A DNA stretch of 64,000 nucleotides from Bacillota bacterium (GCA_023407575.1 JAEYLX010000033.1:1-64000), one strand, 5' to 3'; positions 32,635 to 42,312 are shown, counted from the stretch's first letter. Notes: generated from the sequence alone by a model not told the origin. Translations and numbers: made by a program.

Positions 32635-33570
32635 ATGGATAAGAATAAGTTAATATTTGGACATTTATTATCACTTTTTTCAATCATAGTGTGGGGAACG
32701 ACATTTATATCCACCAAGCTGTTGCTTAGAGACTTTTCGCCAGTTGAAATTTTGTTTCTTCGATTTATTATTGCTTTAATTGTATTGATACTTGCAGCTC
32801 CGAAGAAATTAAAGATAATTGACCGAAAACACGAATTGCTTTTTGCAGGTGCAGGTATATGTGGAATTACATTGTATTTTTTGTTAGAAAATATAGCATT
32901 AACCTATTCACAGGCTGCCAATATAAGCGTGGTACTTTCTATTGCACCAATCTTTACTGCTATCATGGCTCATTTTTTACTACATGGTGAAAGATTTAAG
33001 GTGAATTTTTTTCTGGGTTTTGTGGTTGCAATACTTGGAATAGGAATTATGAGTTTTGACGGACATACTTCTTTGAAGTTAAATCCTATTGGAGATATTT
33101 TGGCTATTTTAGCAGCATTTGTTTGGGGAATCTACTCTGTATTAACAAAAAAACTTAGTGAGTATGGATATCCGATGATTTTAATGACCAGACGTATTTT
33201 TACATATGGAATATTATTTATGCTGCCTGCAATGTTTTTTATGAAAATAGAGGTTGCTCCAGAATTATTGATAAAACCCATAAATATATTTAATCTTTTG
33301 TTTCTAGGAATTGGAGCCTCTGCACTTTGTTTTGTAACTTGGAACTATGCAGTAAAATTATTAGGAGCAATTCAAACCAGTATTTATATCTATGGTGTTC
33401 CTGTAATTACAGTAATAACCTCAGTTATAGTTTTACGGGAGAGAATTACTCCTATGGCTGCTGTAGGCATTGTATTAACGTTAATTGGTTTAATTTTATC
33501 TGAAAGCAAGATTAGTATTAAGAGAAAAAATGCAGTACATTATGCAAAGAAACCCATTAATCAAGATTAA
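32635..33570 (+). CDS. EamA/DMT family transporter
   Basis: A 311-residue permease of the drug/metabolite transporter superfamily with ten transmembrane helices arranged as two EamA repeats. The first repeat has SIIVWGTTFISTKLLLRDFSPVEILFLRFIIA, the second AAFVWGIYSVLTKKLSEYGYP with the usual helix-10 end GIVLTLIGLILSE. Substrates of such proteins include amino acids, purines and cofactors and cannot be read here. Ribosome binding site TTTGGAGATAAAAT. Its 3' end overlaps the 3' end of the convergent ABC permease gene by 14 bp, so no separate terminator lies between them. Confidence 0.88.
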   Translation: MDKNKLIFGHLLSLFSIIVWGTTFISTKLLLRDFSPVEILFLRFIIALIVLILAAPKKLKIIDRKHELLFAGAGICGITLYFLLENIALTYSQAANISVVLSIAPIFTAIMAHFLLHGERFKVNFFLGFVVAILGIGIMSFDGHTSLKLNPIGDILAILAAFVWGIYSVLTKKLSEYGYPMILMTRRIFTYGILFMLPAMFFMKIEVAPELLIKPINIFNLLFLGIGASALCFVTWNYAVKLLGAIQTSIYIYGVPVITVITSVIVLRERITPMAAVGIVLTLIGLILSESKISIKRKNAVHYAKKPINQD

Positions 33571-34342
33571 GCTTTCTCTTAAAAATAAAATTGGTTACAA
33601 AGTAGAATATTGCATTAAGTACTAAAGTATAAAGAAGCATTAATGGTAGAACAACTTCAGGTATTATGGTAATGTCATTGATTGTTTGCTTAAATATAAG
33701 GCTAAGTATACCCATGCAAATGGTAACAAATATCTGAAGTACAGTATAAATACCAATATATGCACCAAAGGACCCAATTAATTTATGTCCATTAATTAAT
33801 TGACCTATAGCAATGGATACATAAATCAATAGTATGTTATTTATGATAGCAGTGATTAGTAGTACAATAAGTTCAATTACGAGAAGAAGGGAAGCAGAGC
33901 CAAATTCTTGATTAATTTCTGCTTTTATTAACGCCCAAAAGGTTGGAAGATCGCTAAACCAATCTGCTCTGGAAAAGACAATAAGTAGTGATAAAATTAC
34001 AGCAGCTAAACTAGCGGTTATCCAGAGTATGGCAACAATTAACTTTGAATTTATTAATTCATACGCTTTCACAGGTAACGTGAACATTAAATATCCTTCA
34101 TCTGTAACTAAATTCTTATAGAACCTTTGAATAATAAGGATAAAGGTCACAACTACAATTCCAATCAGTGCTACTACATAAGCAAAAGTAAGAAAGCCTT
34201 TTATTCCAGCAAAAATTCCATGGAATGCCTCGATATAAAGAGCAAAATGATTAACTAATGTTAATACAGCTAATGCAAGATAAAGAGGAATTAATAGTCT
34301 TGAGGTTGCGTTAAGTTCATGTTTTAATAATTTTCCTAACAT
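33557..34342 (-). CDS. ABC-2 type permease of the YtrA-controlled transporter
   Basis: A 261-residue integral membrane protein with six transmembrane helices and short loops, predicted partner of the ATPase encoded just upstream on the same strand, with which it overlaps by 7 bp. GGGAGGTATTCAA precedes its ATG. The helices are hydrophobic with few conserved motifs (YLMFTLPVKAYELINSKL is the cytoplasmic coupling loop between helices 2 and 3, the best-preserved part of this family). In Bacillus, YtrA-regulated ABC systems respond to cell-wall-active antibiotics or to acetoin; the substrate here is unknown. It is the last gene of a three-gene operon. Confidence 0.85.
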   Translation of the reverse strand: MLGKLLKHELNATSRLLIPLYLALAVLTLVNHFALYIEAFHGIFAGIKGFLTFAYVVALIGIVVVTFILIIQRFYKNLVTDEGYLMFTLPVKAYELINSKLIVAILWITASLAAVILSLLIVFSRADWFSDLPTFWALIKAEINQEFGSASLLLVIELIVLLITAIINNILLIYVSIAIGQLINGHKLIGSFGAYIGIYTVLQIFVTICMGILSLIFKQTINDITIIPEVVLPLMLLYTLVLNAIFYFVTNFIFKRKLNLD

Positions 34343-35034
34343 TTGAATACCTCCCTGAATAATGTGTCTATGGATTTGCCTTCCTTGGTACGTATATCAT
34401 CAACAGAGGCATGCAAAGTTATATTACTATCTTTAATAAATATTACTTCATCTAAGATTCTTTCAATATCTGAAATTAAATGTGTGGAAATAAGAATGGT
34501 TGCCTTATCGTTATAATTTGAGATTATGGTATTTAATATATAATCTCTGGCAGCAGGATCAACACCTCCAATTGGCTCATCCAGGCAATATAAATCTGCA
34601 TCGCGGCTCATAACTAGGATGAGCTGTACCTTTTCTTTCGTTCCTTTTGAGAGAGATTTCATTTTAGCATTTGGGTTCAGATGTAATCTTTCCAACATGT
34701 CATGACATCTCTTTTCATCAAAATCTCCGTAGAAATCCTTAAAAAAAGCAATAGCATCAGATACTTTCATCCATTCAGGTATATAGGTTCTCTCCGGAAG
34801 ATAGGAGATAATTTTTTTGGTCTCTGGTCCGGGATTTTTACCATCAATTAAGATTTCTCCTGAATTGGGTACTAAAAGACCGTTAATAAGTTTGATTAAT
34901 GTTGTCTTACCACTGCCGTTGGGTCCAAGAAGACCGATGATCCGTCCACGCTCTAAACGTAGATTTACATTGTTCAAAGCAGTAAGTTTGGAAAAGTTTT
35001 TGGTCAGTGCCTTGCACTCTAATATGGTATTCAT
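34336..35034 (-). CDS. ABC transporter ATP-binding protein (YtrB-like)
   Basis: A 232-residue ATPase. Walker A is GPNGSGKTT near residue 38, the Q-loop is at SYLPER, Walker B is LYCLDEPIGGVDP near 155 and the H-loop ISTHLIS near 188. The signature is LSKGTKEKV in place of LSGGQ, the variant usual in YtrB/CcmA/NatA-type exporters. The protein is shorter than the family average of about 290 because the C-terminal extension is missing. The ATG has GGGAGTAAAAT and lies 3 bp after the end of the GntR gene; it overlaps the permease gene by 7 bp. One operon, controlled by the GntR protein. Confidence 0.9.
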   Translation of the reverse strand: MNTILECKALTKNFSKLTALNNVNLRLERGRIIGLLGPNGSGKTTLIKLINGLLVPNSGEILIDGKNPGPETKKIISYLPERTYIPEWMKVSDAIAFFKDFYGDFDEKRCHDMLERLHLNPNAKMKSLSKGTKEKVQLILVMSRDADLYCLDEPIGGVDPAARDYILNTIISNYNDKATILISTHLISDIERILDEVIFIKDSNITLHASVDDIRTKEGKSIDTLFREVFKC

Positions 35035-35037
35035 ATT

Positions 35038-35433
35038 TTACTCCCATCCGCGGTTACCACCGCTTGCTTCCTTGTTATTGATTATTTCTGTAATATAATT
35101 TAAGATTTCACTGCCTTCAAAGCCAAGCTGTTTCATACGTTCCAAAAAATCTAGAACGAGTTCTTTTGCTGATTGTTTTTTTAAGTTTTTAATAAGGTCT
35201 TCATCAGAGGTAATAAAACGACCACTGGTTCTGTTGGTGTAGATAAGTCCTGTTCGTTCGAGCTCTGTAAGTGCCTTTTGCATGGTATTTGGATTTACTG
35301 TAGCATCACTTGCCAAATCCCTAACGGAAGGTAATTTGTCACCTGGCTTAAAGTATCCGGATATAATACCTGCTTGAATGAGTTCTACTAGCTGTAGATA
35401 TACAGGTCGTTCCGAATTAATATCCCAATTCAT
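35038..35433 (-). CDS. GntR family regulator, YtrA subfamily
   Basis: A 131-residue transcription repressor. The N-terminal winged helix (residues 10-75) follows the GntR pattern PVYLQLVELIQAGIISGYFKPGDKLPSVRDLA with VNPNTMQKALTELERTGLIY. Only a short helical tail of about 50 residues follows, the mark of the YtrA subfamily, which binds palindromes and controls an adjacent ABC transporter. The ATG at 35433 has AAAGGAATATTT; the frame extends further but without a site. Upstream lies a near-perfect palindrome that overlaps the -10 box of its own promoter, so autorepression of the whole operon is likely. Confidence 0.9.
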   Translation of the reverse strand: MNWDINSERPVYLQLVELIQAGIISGYFKPGDKLPSVRDLASDATVNPNTMQKALTELERTGLIYTNRTSGRFITSDEDLIKNLKKQSAKELVLDFLERMKQLGFEGSEILNYITEIINNKEASGGNRGWE

Positions 35434-35508
35434 AAATATTCCTTTCTGTGATGTAAATAAGAATACATACGGAAAACGCATAGGATGTAATCTCGTAAAT
35501 CACTTTGT

Positions 35509-35542
35509 GTATTACTGTATTAAGCAACTAATACAATAATAC
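35509..35542. promoter_or_regulatory. 34-bp palindromic operator of the GntR/ABC operon
   Basis: GTATTACTGTATTA and TAATACAATAATAC are inverted repeats matching at 13 of 14 positions around a 6-bp centre (AGCAAC). The right arm covers the -10 box of the minus-strand promoter. YtrA-type regulators bind such palindromes. Confidence 0.75.
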
Positions 35543-35564
35543 ATTGTAAGGATTATATTGTCAA
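35536..35564 (-). promoter_or_regulatory. sigma-A promoter of the GntR/ABC operon
   Basis: On the minus strand: TTGACA (35564-35559), 17 nt, TATTAT (35541-35536). The -35 is perfect and the -10 matches five of six. The start would be near 35529, inside the palindrome, leaving a leader of about 95 nt before the GntR gene. Confidence 0.8.
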
Positions 35565-35732
35565 ACAAAATATTTGTAATTACAATAATTCTTTTTTATT
35601 CGTCTATTATCGTATATAATAAACACAATAAAGATTACCATTTTTCATAGCAGCTCAGTTATGCAGGTTACTCTGCCAAAGAAGATGAAGCGAAGTGAAA
35701 TCTGACCTGTTATTAATTTTCGGGAGGAGTAT

Positions 35733-37820
35733 ATGGTACCTGCTGCCAAATTTGCAGGTTTCAAGAAAGGTATGGATATTTATATGGAAGCGTTTGATAA
35801 CATAAAGGTAATTAAGGGAATTGGTGAAAAAACTGAGAAAGTAATGTTAAAGCTAGGGATTGAAACAGTTCAAGATTTACTAGAGCATTATCCCAGAGGA
35901 TATGAAGAATATTTAAGACCAATCCCAATTTCCGCAGTTTCAGAAGGGCAGACGGTATCTATAGAAGCATCACTTGCTGCGTATCCTAAGATAAAAAAAA
36001 TTAGAAATCTTCAGATTCTTAATGCAACTGTGAAGGATTTTTCATCAACCTTGTCTCTTACTTGGTTTAATATGCCGTTTTTACAAAAGACCCTTCATAT
36101 GGGAACCCATTATATTTTCAGGGGAAAGATAATTAGAAAGAATGGTATTCTGGTAATGGAGCAGCCACAACATTATCAGAAAGAGGATTACTATCGATTA
36201 CTTAATATCTTACAACCGGTCTATCCTTTGACAGACGGTATAACAAATTCTGCCATTGTTAAGTCGATGAAACAAGCACTTGAGGGTATTACCTTTGCAA
36301 AAGATTATATACCAAGGCATATAGTTAAAGATTATACTTTACTGGATAGAACCAAAGCCATGAAAGAGATACACTTTCCAAAGGATAAAGAAAGTATGAT
36401 GAAAGCAAGACAACGGTTAGTCTTTGATGAATTCTTCCTTTATACCTTGGCTCTTCGTAAGTTAAAAGACAAGAGAGTGATTTTAAAGTCAGAATATGTA
36501 ATGAGTGATAAGAAAGAGACAGAGGATTTAATTGGAGGATTACCCTATACCTTAACAGGTGCACAGATCAGAGTTTGGGAGGAAATAAAAAAAGACTTAT
36601 CCAGTGAGCTGGTGATGAATCGACTAATTCAAGGAGACGTTGGTTCGGGAAAAACTATTCTAGCGGTCCTTGCAGCTCTAATGGCTGTGAAAAATGGATA
36701 TCAGGTATGCTTTATGGTACCAACTGAGGTTTTAGCAAAGCAACATTATCAATCACTAACCTCACTTTTAGAGGTGTTTCAAACTAAGGTTTGTCTATTG
36801 GTGGGGTCAATGACCGCGAAAGAAAAAAGAGAAGCATATCAGTGTATTAAATTACATGAAGCTGATATTGTTATAGGTACACATGCTTTAATTCAAGAGA
36901 AAGTGGAATATGACCAGCTGGGACTAGTAATTACAGATGAGCAGCACCGTTTTGGGGTTAAGCAAAGAGAGGCACTGATGCATAAGGGTGGAAATCCTCA
37001 TGTGTTGGTTATGAGTGCTACACCAATCCCAAGGACACTTGCTATTATTTTATATGGAGATCTGGATATTGGTATTGTGGACGAGCTACCAGCCAACCGA
37101 CTTCCGATTAAGAACTGTGTTGTGGATACAAACTATAGACCAAGAGCATATAAGTTTATTGAGAAGCAGGTGGCAGCAGGAAGACAAGCTTATGTAATTT
37201 GTCCAATGGTGGAGGAAAGTGAAGAATTAGAAGCGGAAAATGTAATTGAATATACTCAGAGACTGCAGGATGAATTACCTCCTAGCATTATTGTAGAGTT
37301 TTTGCATGGTAAAATGAAGCCCAAGGATAAGAATGCGGTCATGGACCGTTTTGCAAAAGGTGAAATTCATGTTCTTGTATCAACCACAGTTGTGGAGGTA
37401 GGTGTTAACGTACCAAATGCCACTGTCATGATGGTGGAGAATGCGGAACGATTTGGACTGGCACAGCTTCATCAGCTTCGTGGTCGTGTCGGTCGTGGAG
37501 AACATCAATCCTACTGTATCTTTGTCTGCGGCAGCAGCAGTAAAGAAGCCTGGGACCGTCTGGAAATATTGAACAAGTCAAATGACGGCTTTTTTATTGC
37601 AGGGGAAGACCTTAAACTACGAGGACCTGGTGATATTTTTGGTATTCGTCAAAGTGGTGAGATGGACTTTAAACTCGGTGATATTTTTACAGATGCAAGT
37701 ATTCTAAAGGTAGCCGCCGAAGCTGTAAAGAAAATGAGTGATAATGAGGTAGAGCTTATATTTACGAATAACCCAGCCTTGGAGGACAAGATTCTTCATC
37801 GAACGAATAATACCTTGTAG
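35733..37820 (+). CDS. recG: ATP-dependent DNA helicase RecG
   Basis: A 695-residue RecG, a superfamily-2 helicase that remodels stalled replication forks and Holliday junctions. The N-terminal part has the helix-hairpin-helix-like IKGIGEKTEKVMLKLGIETVQDLLEHYPRGYE and the wedge OB-fold. Helicase motifs are clear: I GDVGSGKT, II DEQH, III MSATPIPRTLA, IV-VI STTVVEVGVNVPNATVM and QLHQLRGRVGRG. The length is normal for Firmicutes (about 680). The ATG at 35733 has CGGGAGGAGTAT; an ATG at 35772 would trim 13 residues and is possible, since homologues often start near there. A TATAAT at 35615-35620 may be its -10. Confidence 0.97.
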   Translation: MVPAAKFAGFKKGMDIYMEAFDNIKVIKGIGEKTEKVMLKLGIETVQDLLEHYPRGYEEYLRPIPISAVSEGQTVSIEASLAAYPKIKKIRNLQILNATVKDFSSTLSLTWFNMPFLQKTLHMGTHYIFRGKIIRKNGILVMEQPQHYQKEDYYRLLNILQPVYPLTDGITNSAIVKSMKQALEGITFAKDYIPRHIVKDYTLLDRTKAMKEIHFPKDKESMMKARQRLVFDEFFLYTLALRKLKDKRVILKSEYVMSDKKETEDLIGGLPYTLTGAQIRVWEEIKKDLSSELVMNRLIQGDVGSGKTILAVLAALMAVKNGYQVCFMVPTEVLAKQHYQSLTSLLEVFQTKVCLLVGSMTAKEKREAYQCIKLHEADIVIGTHALIQEKVEYDQLGLVITDEQHRFGVKQREALMHKGGNPHVLVMSATPIPRTLAIILYGDLDIGIVDELPANRLPIKNCVVDTNYRPRAYKFIEKQVAAGRQAYVICPMVEESEELEAENVIEYTQRLQDELPPSIIVEFLHGKMKPKDKNAVMDRFAKGEIHVLVSTTVVEVGVNVPNATVMMVENAERFGLAQLHQLRGRVGRGEHQSYCIFVCGSSSKEAWDRLEILNKSNDGFFIAGEDLKLRGPGDIFGIRQSGEMDFKLGDIFTDASILKVAAEAVKKMSDNEVELIFTNNPALEDKILHRTNNTL

Positions 37821-37866
37821 GGTTTGCAGATAGATAATATCACAGATAATATTTCGTTTCGCTTCC

Positions 37867-37895
37867 TTGAAATATTTAAAAGGAAAAAGTATAAT
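37867..37895 (+). promoter_or_regulatory. sigma-A promoter of the surface-glycan operon
   Basis: TTGAAA at 37867-37872 and TATAAT at 37890-37895, spaced 17 nt; start near 37902, about 73 nt ahead of the first glycosyltransferase. Confidence 0.6.
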
Positions 37896-37974
37896 AATTA
37901 ACAAACACATGGTAATTAGTGGATGTTTCATGTATAATAATTGAAGTTATTAATTGAGATAAAGAAGGATACGT

Positions 37975-38976
37975 ATGGGAAATTTATTGGATTATACAAG
38001 CAAAATTAGGACAGTTGATTCCAAACTTTCAATTGTCATTCCTGTATATCAGGAGGGGGAACATATAGGAAGTTCCATCGTTATTATTGAAAGCATCTTA
38101 ATATCCAATCAGATCAAATATGAATTTATTCTGGTGGATGATGGGTCAAAGGATAATACATGGAGTGAGCTGGTTAAACTTTCAAAAAACAATGTAAATA
38201 TAACTTCACTGCGACTAAGTCGCAACTTTGGCAAAGAGTCTGCTCTTTGTGCCGGGCTTGAATATGCAGATGGAGATATGATACTTGTAATGGACTCAGA
38301 CCTTCAACACCCGCCGGATTTAATTCCGGAGATGGTTCGTATCTGGAGAGAAGAAGGCTATGATGTCGTAGAGGGAATAAAAAGCTCTAGGGGCAGAGAA
38401 AGTGCATTTTATAAATTTGCAGCAAAGGTTTTCTATTTCATAATTTATAAAACTGCAAATATTAATCTGGGAAAGGCTTCTGATTTTAAATTAATGGACA
38501 GAAGAGTAATTGAAGCCTGGAAACAGATGCCGGAGCGGGCAACCTTCTTTCGAGGAATGTCGGCATGGATTGGCTTTGACCGTAAGCAAATTAGTTTTGA
38601 TGTGGCAGATCGTGTTAATGGAAAGACAAAGTGGTCAGTTATTCGATTAATTCGTCTAGCAATGAATGCGATTACCTCCTACACTTCAGTACCGCTCCAT
38701 TGTATTACAATATTAGGGATTTTTCTATTCTTTGGTGCTTTGTTATTAGCAATACAGACTTTATATATGAAGTTTTCAGGGCAAGCAACCAGTGGCTTCA
38801 CGACAGTTATTCTATTGCAGTTAATAATAGGCAGCTCTATCATGATTAGTCTTGGTATGATAGGAATCTATCTCACCAAGATATATAAAGAAGTAAAGGG
38901 AAGACCGAGATATTTGATCTCTAATTGTATGACCAGCAGAGAGAAGCCGTGTGAGGACAAGGAGGAGCAGTTATGA
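37975..38976 (+). CDS. GT2 glycosyltransferase with C-terminal membrane helices (GtrB/DPM1-like)
   Basis: A 333-residue enzyme of the polyprenyl-phosphate sugar transferase group, which loads a sugar from a nucleotide donor onto undecaprenyl phosphate. The GT-A domain (residues 15-230) shows SIVIPVYQEGEHI, VDDGSKDNTW and the metal-binding MDSDLQHPPD, then LGKASDFKLMDRRV and a RFRGMSAW-like segment (TFFRGMSAWIGF). Two C-terminal transmembrane helices (about 240-265 and 275-300) follow, as in GtrB. Its product would be used by the GT-C-like membrane proteins encoded next. It overlaps the next gene by 4 bp (ATGA). First gene of the glycan operon. Confidence 0.9.
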   Translation: MGNLLDYTSKIRTVDSKLSIVIPVYQEGEHIGSSIVIIESILISNQIKYEFILVDDGSKDNTWSELVKLSKNNVNITSLRLSRNFGKESALCAGLEYADGDMILVMDSDLQHPPDLIPEMVRIWREEGYDVVEGIKSSRGRESAFYKFAAKVFYFIIYKTANINLGKASDFKLMDRRVIEAWKQMPERATFFRGMSAWIGFDRKQISFDVADRVNGKTKWSVIRLIRLAMNAITSYTSVPLHCITILGIFLFFGALLLAIQTLYMKFSGQATSGFTTVILLQLIIGSSIMISLGMIGIYLTKIYKEVKGRPRYLISNCMTSREKPCEDKEEQL

Positions 38977-41084
38977 TTGGACTGCTATATTTCTTTCTGT
39001 GTTTTATGGTGGGGAATGCAATCTGTGCAGCTGTTTTTCCTCATTTGGGACAACTCGTGTATAAAGATTATGAGCATAGAAATATTCAACTAAGTCCTTA
39101 TTTATTGCTTTTTCCAGCATGGTTTGTTACAGGAACATTAGCTCTTAGCTGGCCGACCTATCTGTTAGGATATCTTTTTGGCAATCAGCGTGAGCCTTTA
39201 CTCTATGCAAATCTTATTGTAATACCAATTGCAGTTATAGCATGTGGATTAAGCATATTCTTTCGATTTATAAGGAATAAAAAAATTGAAAATTTACTTT
39301 GTCAGGATAAGAAAACCATACGTTTTGAACTAATGTTACTCATATTAATTTCATTACTGGCAAGTATACTAATGTGGAGAACCTTTTTTCAATATGGGAA
39401 TCAACTTTATATTGGGGTATCAGTATTTAGCGATTTCTCTCCCCATCTTGGAATGATACGATCTTTTTCCTATGGTAATAATTTTCCAACCGCATATTCT
39501 CATTATGCAGGGGAAGATATTAAATACCATTTCATGTATCAATTCTTTGTAGGAAATTTGGAATACTTGGGACTAAGAATTGACTACGCCTTCAATTTAC
39601 CTAGTATTATAAGCTTTATATCAGCATTTTTACTGCTCTATGTACTGGCAGTAAAGATTACTGGAAAACGATTAGTCGGAGCATTTGCCTGCTTGTTTTT
39701 TGCATTCCGTAGTTCTAAAACCCTGTTTACGTATATTGCAGAGCTTCCGGCTGGAACTAATATTTTAAAGGCGCTGAGTGAAAATTACGATTTCATTTCC
39801 GATACACCTAATGAAAATTGGGGGTTATGGAATTTAAATGTGTATTGTAACCAACGTCATCTTGCTCTTGGTCTATCAGTCATGTTCTTGGTTATCATTC
39901 TTATGCTGCCAAGATTGTATGCCATGTTTGAAAGGTTAAAGGCTGTTAACCTGTGTCTACAAGATGATTTGGAGGAGAAGGCTAGTTATAGTTTAGAGGA
40001 GAAGGTTAAACATAAGGGACAAGTAATATGGAGTAAGATAAAAACATTATTTCTCTCTGTAGATGGCTGGAAGCTTCAAAATCCCAAAGAAGCAATAGCA
40101 ATCGGCATTTTACTGGGGAGTCTAGGCTTCTTTCATGGAGCGGCAGTTATCGGGTGCTTATGTATTTTATTTGCAATGGCTATTTTATCCGAAAAGCGAT
40201 TGGAATATTTAATTGTTGCTGTGATTACCATTGGTCTTACTGTAGCGCAAAGTAAATTGTTTATCCAAGGGTCTGCAGTGGCGCCTGAATTTCTCTTTGG
40301 ATTTATTGCGGAAAATAAAACATTGGCTGGTGTTGCTTCGTATCTGGGACGTTTATTAGGTTTTCTTCCTTTGGTACTGCTAGTCTCTTTTGGCGTAGAG
40401 AAGTTAATTCGTAAATATCTGATTATTTGCTTTTGTATTCCACTGATCTTTGCATTTACAGTATCGTTGACAATTGATGTTACTGTAAATCACAAATATA
40501 TTATGATGAGTTGTATTTTACTTGGAATCTTTGCAGCAGCCCTTGTCGTCAAATTATTAGAGAGAAAAAGAATTAGTTATATTCTTGGCAGCATTTTAAT
40601 TATCTTTGTTCTCACAGCAACAGGTATCTATGATTTTACGACTGTGCTAAAGAAGAACTCCCCTGAGACTGCCATTGTGCTTACTACAGATGACCCCTTA
40701 TCAATATGGGTTAGGGAGAACAGTGATTCCAAGGATATTTTTCTAACAGCAGATTATACAATCAACCAAGTGGTGTTTGGTGGGGCCATGTTATTTGAGG
40801 GTTCCGCATATTTTCCATGGTCTGCTGGGTATGATACAAATAAACGGTTTCAGGAAGTTGCCAGGATGTATGAAGCCTCTACACCACAGGAATTGAACTT
40901 ACTATGCAGAGTAAATCAAATTAGATATATTATCGTGGATCGAAACAATAGGACAAGCGAATTGTATGCAGTTAATGAAGAGAATATAAAGAATACGTTT
41001 CAAGCGGTATACACAGAGGGTGAAGGTGAATACAAGCTTACAATATATGATACAACCCAACCTATCTATAATTTAGAGGATTAA
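38973..41084 (+). CDS. large polytopic membrane protein, probable GT-C glycosyltransferase
   Basis: A 703-residue membrane protein with about 13-15 transmembrane helices. I recognise no exact family, but the plan (an extracellular loop after the first helices with FSDFSPHLGMIRSFSYG and YAGEDIKYHFMYQFFVGNLEYLG, many helices, then a soluble C-terminal domain of about 130 residues) resembles DUF2298 and other GT-C enzymes that use polyprenyl-phosphate sugars. The acidic residues in the first loop would be the catalytic candidates. The gene starts inside the stop codon of the GtrB-like enzyme (ATGA), implying coupled translation and matched amounts. The DUF2298 gene at 43055 may be a distant paralogue. 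Confidence 0.7.
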   Translation: MIGLLYFFLCFMVGNAICAAVFPHLGQLVYKDYEHRNIQLSPYLLLFPAWFVTGTLALSWPTYLLGYLFGNQREPLLYANLIVIPIAVIACGLSIFFRFIRNKKIENLLCQDKKTIRFELMLLILISLLASILMWRTFFQYGNQLYIGVSVFSDFSPHLGMIRSFSYGNNFPTAYSHYAGEDIKYHFMYQFFVGNLEYLGLRIDYAFNLPSIISFISAFLLLYVLAVKITGKRLVGAFACLFFAFRSSKTLFTYIAELPAGTNILKALSENYDFISDTPNENWGLWNLNVYCNQRHLALGLSVMFLVIILMLPRLYAMFERLKAVNLCLQDDLEEKASYSLEEKVKHKGQVIWSKIKTLFLSVDGWKLQNPKEAIAIGILLGSLGFFHGAAVIGCLCILFAMAILSEKRLEYLIVAVITIGLTVAQSKLFIQGSAVAPEFLFGFIAENKTLAGVASYLGRLLGFLPLVLLVSFGVEKLIRKYLIICFCIPLIFAFTVSLTIDVTVNHKYIMMSCILLGIFAAALVVKLLERKRISYILGSILIIFVLTATGIYDFTTVLKKNSPETAIVLTTDDPLSIWVRENSDSKDIFLTADYTINQVVFGGAMLFEGSAYFPWSAGYDTNKRFQEVARMYEASTPQELNLLCRVNQIRYIIVDRNNRTSELYAVNEENIKNTFQAVYTEGEGEYKLTIYDTTQPIYNLED

Positions 41085-41150
41085 TACACTATTCAAATTT
41101 GTACTTGCAATTCAAAGTGGCAAGTACCTAGAAAGGAAAAGGATTTTAGA

Positions 41151-42248
41151 ATGAAATTTAAATATGTGATTGTTGGAGCAGGTTTAGCAGGTCTTACCAT
41201 AGCAGAAAGAATAGCGAATGAATTAAATGAAAAGGTATTAGTTATCGAAAAGAGGGGACACATTGGAGGCAATATCTACGATTCCTATAATGAAGATGGA
41301 GTTTTAATTCATAATTATGGTCCGCATATTTTTCACACAAATGAACGTCATGTATATGAGTATCTTTCAAAGTTTACGAAATGGAACGATTTCTGGCACA
41401 GAGTTTTAACTTATGTGGATGGAAACCTGATTCCAATGCCTATTACGGTGGAGACAATTAATAAGTTATATAATTTGAATTTAACCTGTTTTGAGGTAGA
41501 GGAATTCTTAAAGAAGCAGGCAGAGGACATAAAGGATATCCAAACCAGTAAGGATGTTGCTTTAAGTAAAGTAGGACAAGATATTTATGAGAAGTTCTTT
41601 GAAACCTATACGAAAAAACAATGGGGCATTGATCCTAGTGAACTCGATACCAGTGTAATTTCTAGAATACCAATTAGATTAAATAGAGACACCAGATATT
41701 TTAATGATAAATATCAAGGCATGCCAACACACGGCTACACAAAAATGTGTGAGAAGATGATTGTGAATAAGAATATCAAGATTATGCTGAATACAGACTA
41801 CAAAGAAGTGATTAAAGATATTGAATATGACTTTATGGTATACACTGGCGCAACGGATGAGTTCTATGATTACAAGCATGGTAAACTGGCTTATCGCAGC
41901 ATTAATTTTGTATTTGAAACCCATGATAAAGCAGAATATCAAGAAGCACCAGTGGTGAACTATCCCAATGACTATGATTTTACCCGCATTACGGAATACA
42001 AGAAATTAACTGGTCAAACCAATGAGAAAACTACGATAGGTAAGGAATTCCCTTGTGATGAAGGTGATCCTTATTATCCATATCCAACAAAGGAATATAA
42101 GGAACGCTATGCACTTTATGCGGAGGAGATAAAAAAGGAGAAGAACATTCTCTTCATTGGAAGACTTGCAGAATATCGTTATTATAATATGGATGGTGTT
42201 GTGAAAAGAGCGCTGGAAGCATTTGAGGAAATAAAGGCACGTGGTTAG
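41151..42248 (+). CDS. glf: UDP-galactopyranose mutase
   Basis: A 365-residue flavoenzyme that converts UDP-galactopyranose to UDP-galactofuranose, the donor for galactofuranose in surface polysaccharides. The FAD-binding start VIVGAGLAGLTIAERIAN, IEKRGHIGGNIYD and the active-site stretch HNYGPHIFHTNERHVYEY are typical, as is IGRLAEYRYYNMDGVVKRALE at the C-terminus. The length is normal (about 370). The ATG has GAAAGGAAAAGGATTTTAGA upstream. Its presence is the best single clue that the polymer made by this locus contains galactofuranose. It follows the membrane protein gene by 66 bp without a terminator. Confidence 0.96.
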   Translation: MKFKYVIVGAGLAGLTIAERIANELNEKVLVIEKRGHIGGNIYDSYNEDGVLIHNYGPHIFHTNERHVYEYLSKFTKWNDFWHRVLTYVDGNLIPMPITVETINKLYNLNLTCFEVEEFLKKQAEDIKDIQTSKDVALSKVGQDIYEKFFETYTKKQWGIDPSELDTSVISRIPIRLNRDTRYFNDKYQGMPTHGYTKMCEKMIVNKNIKIMLNTDYKEVIKDIEYDFMVYTGATDEFYDYKHGKLAYRSINFVFETHDKAEYQEAPVVNYPNDYDFTRITEYKKLTGQTNEKTTIGKEFPCDEGDPYYPYPTKEYKERYALYAEEIKKEKNILFIGRLAEYRYYNMDGVVKRALEAFEEIKARG

Positions 42249-42312
42249 TGTGAGGTAAAAAGAAAATTCAATATGGGGGAAACAAGAACCGTCTCAAAGG
42301 GAGGATAAATAA

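Noticed and set aside
37015..37197. 60-codon plus-strand frame inside recG
   Set aside because: An alternative-frame shadow of recG helicase motifs.
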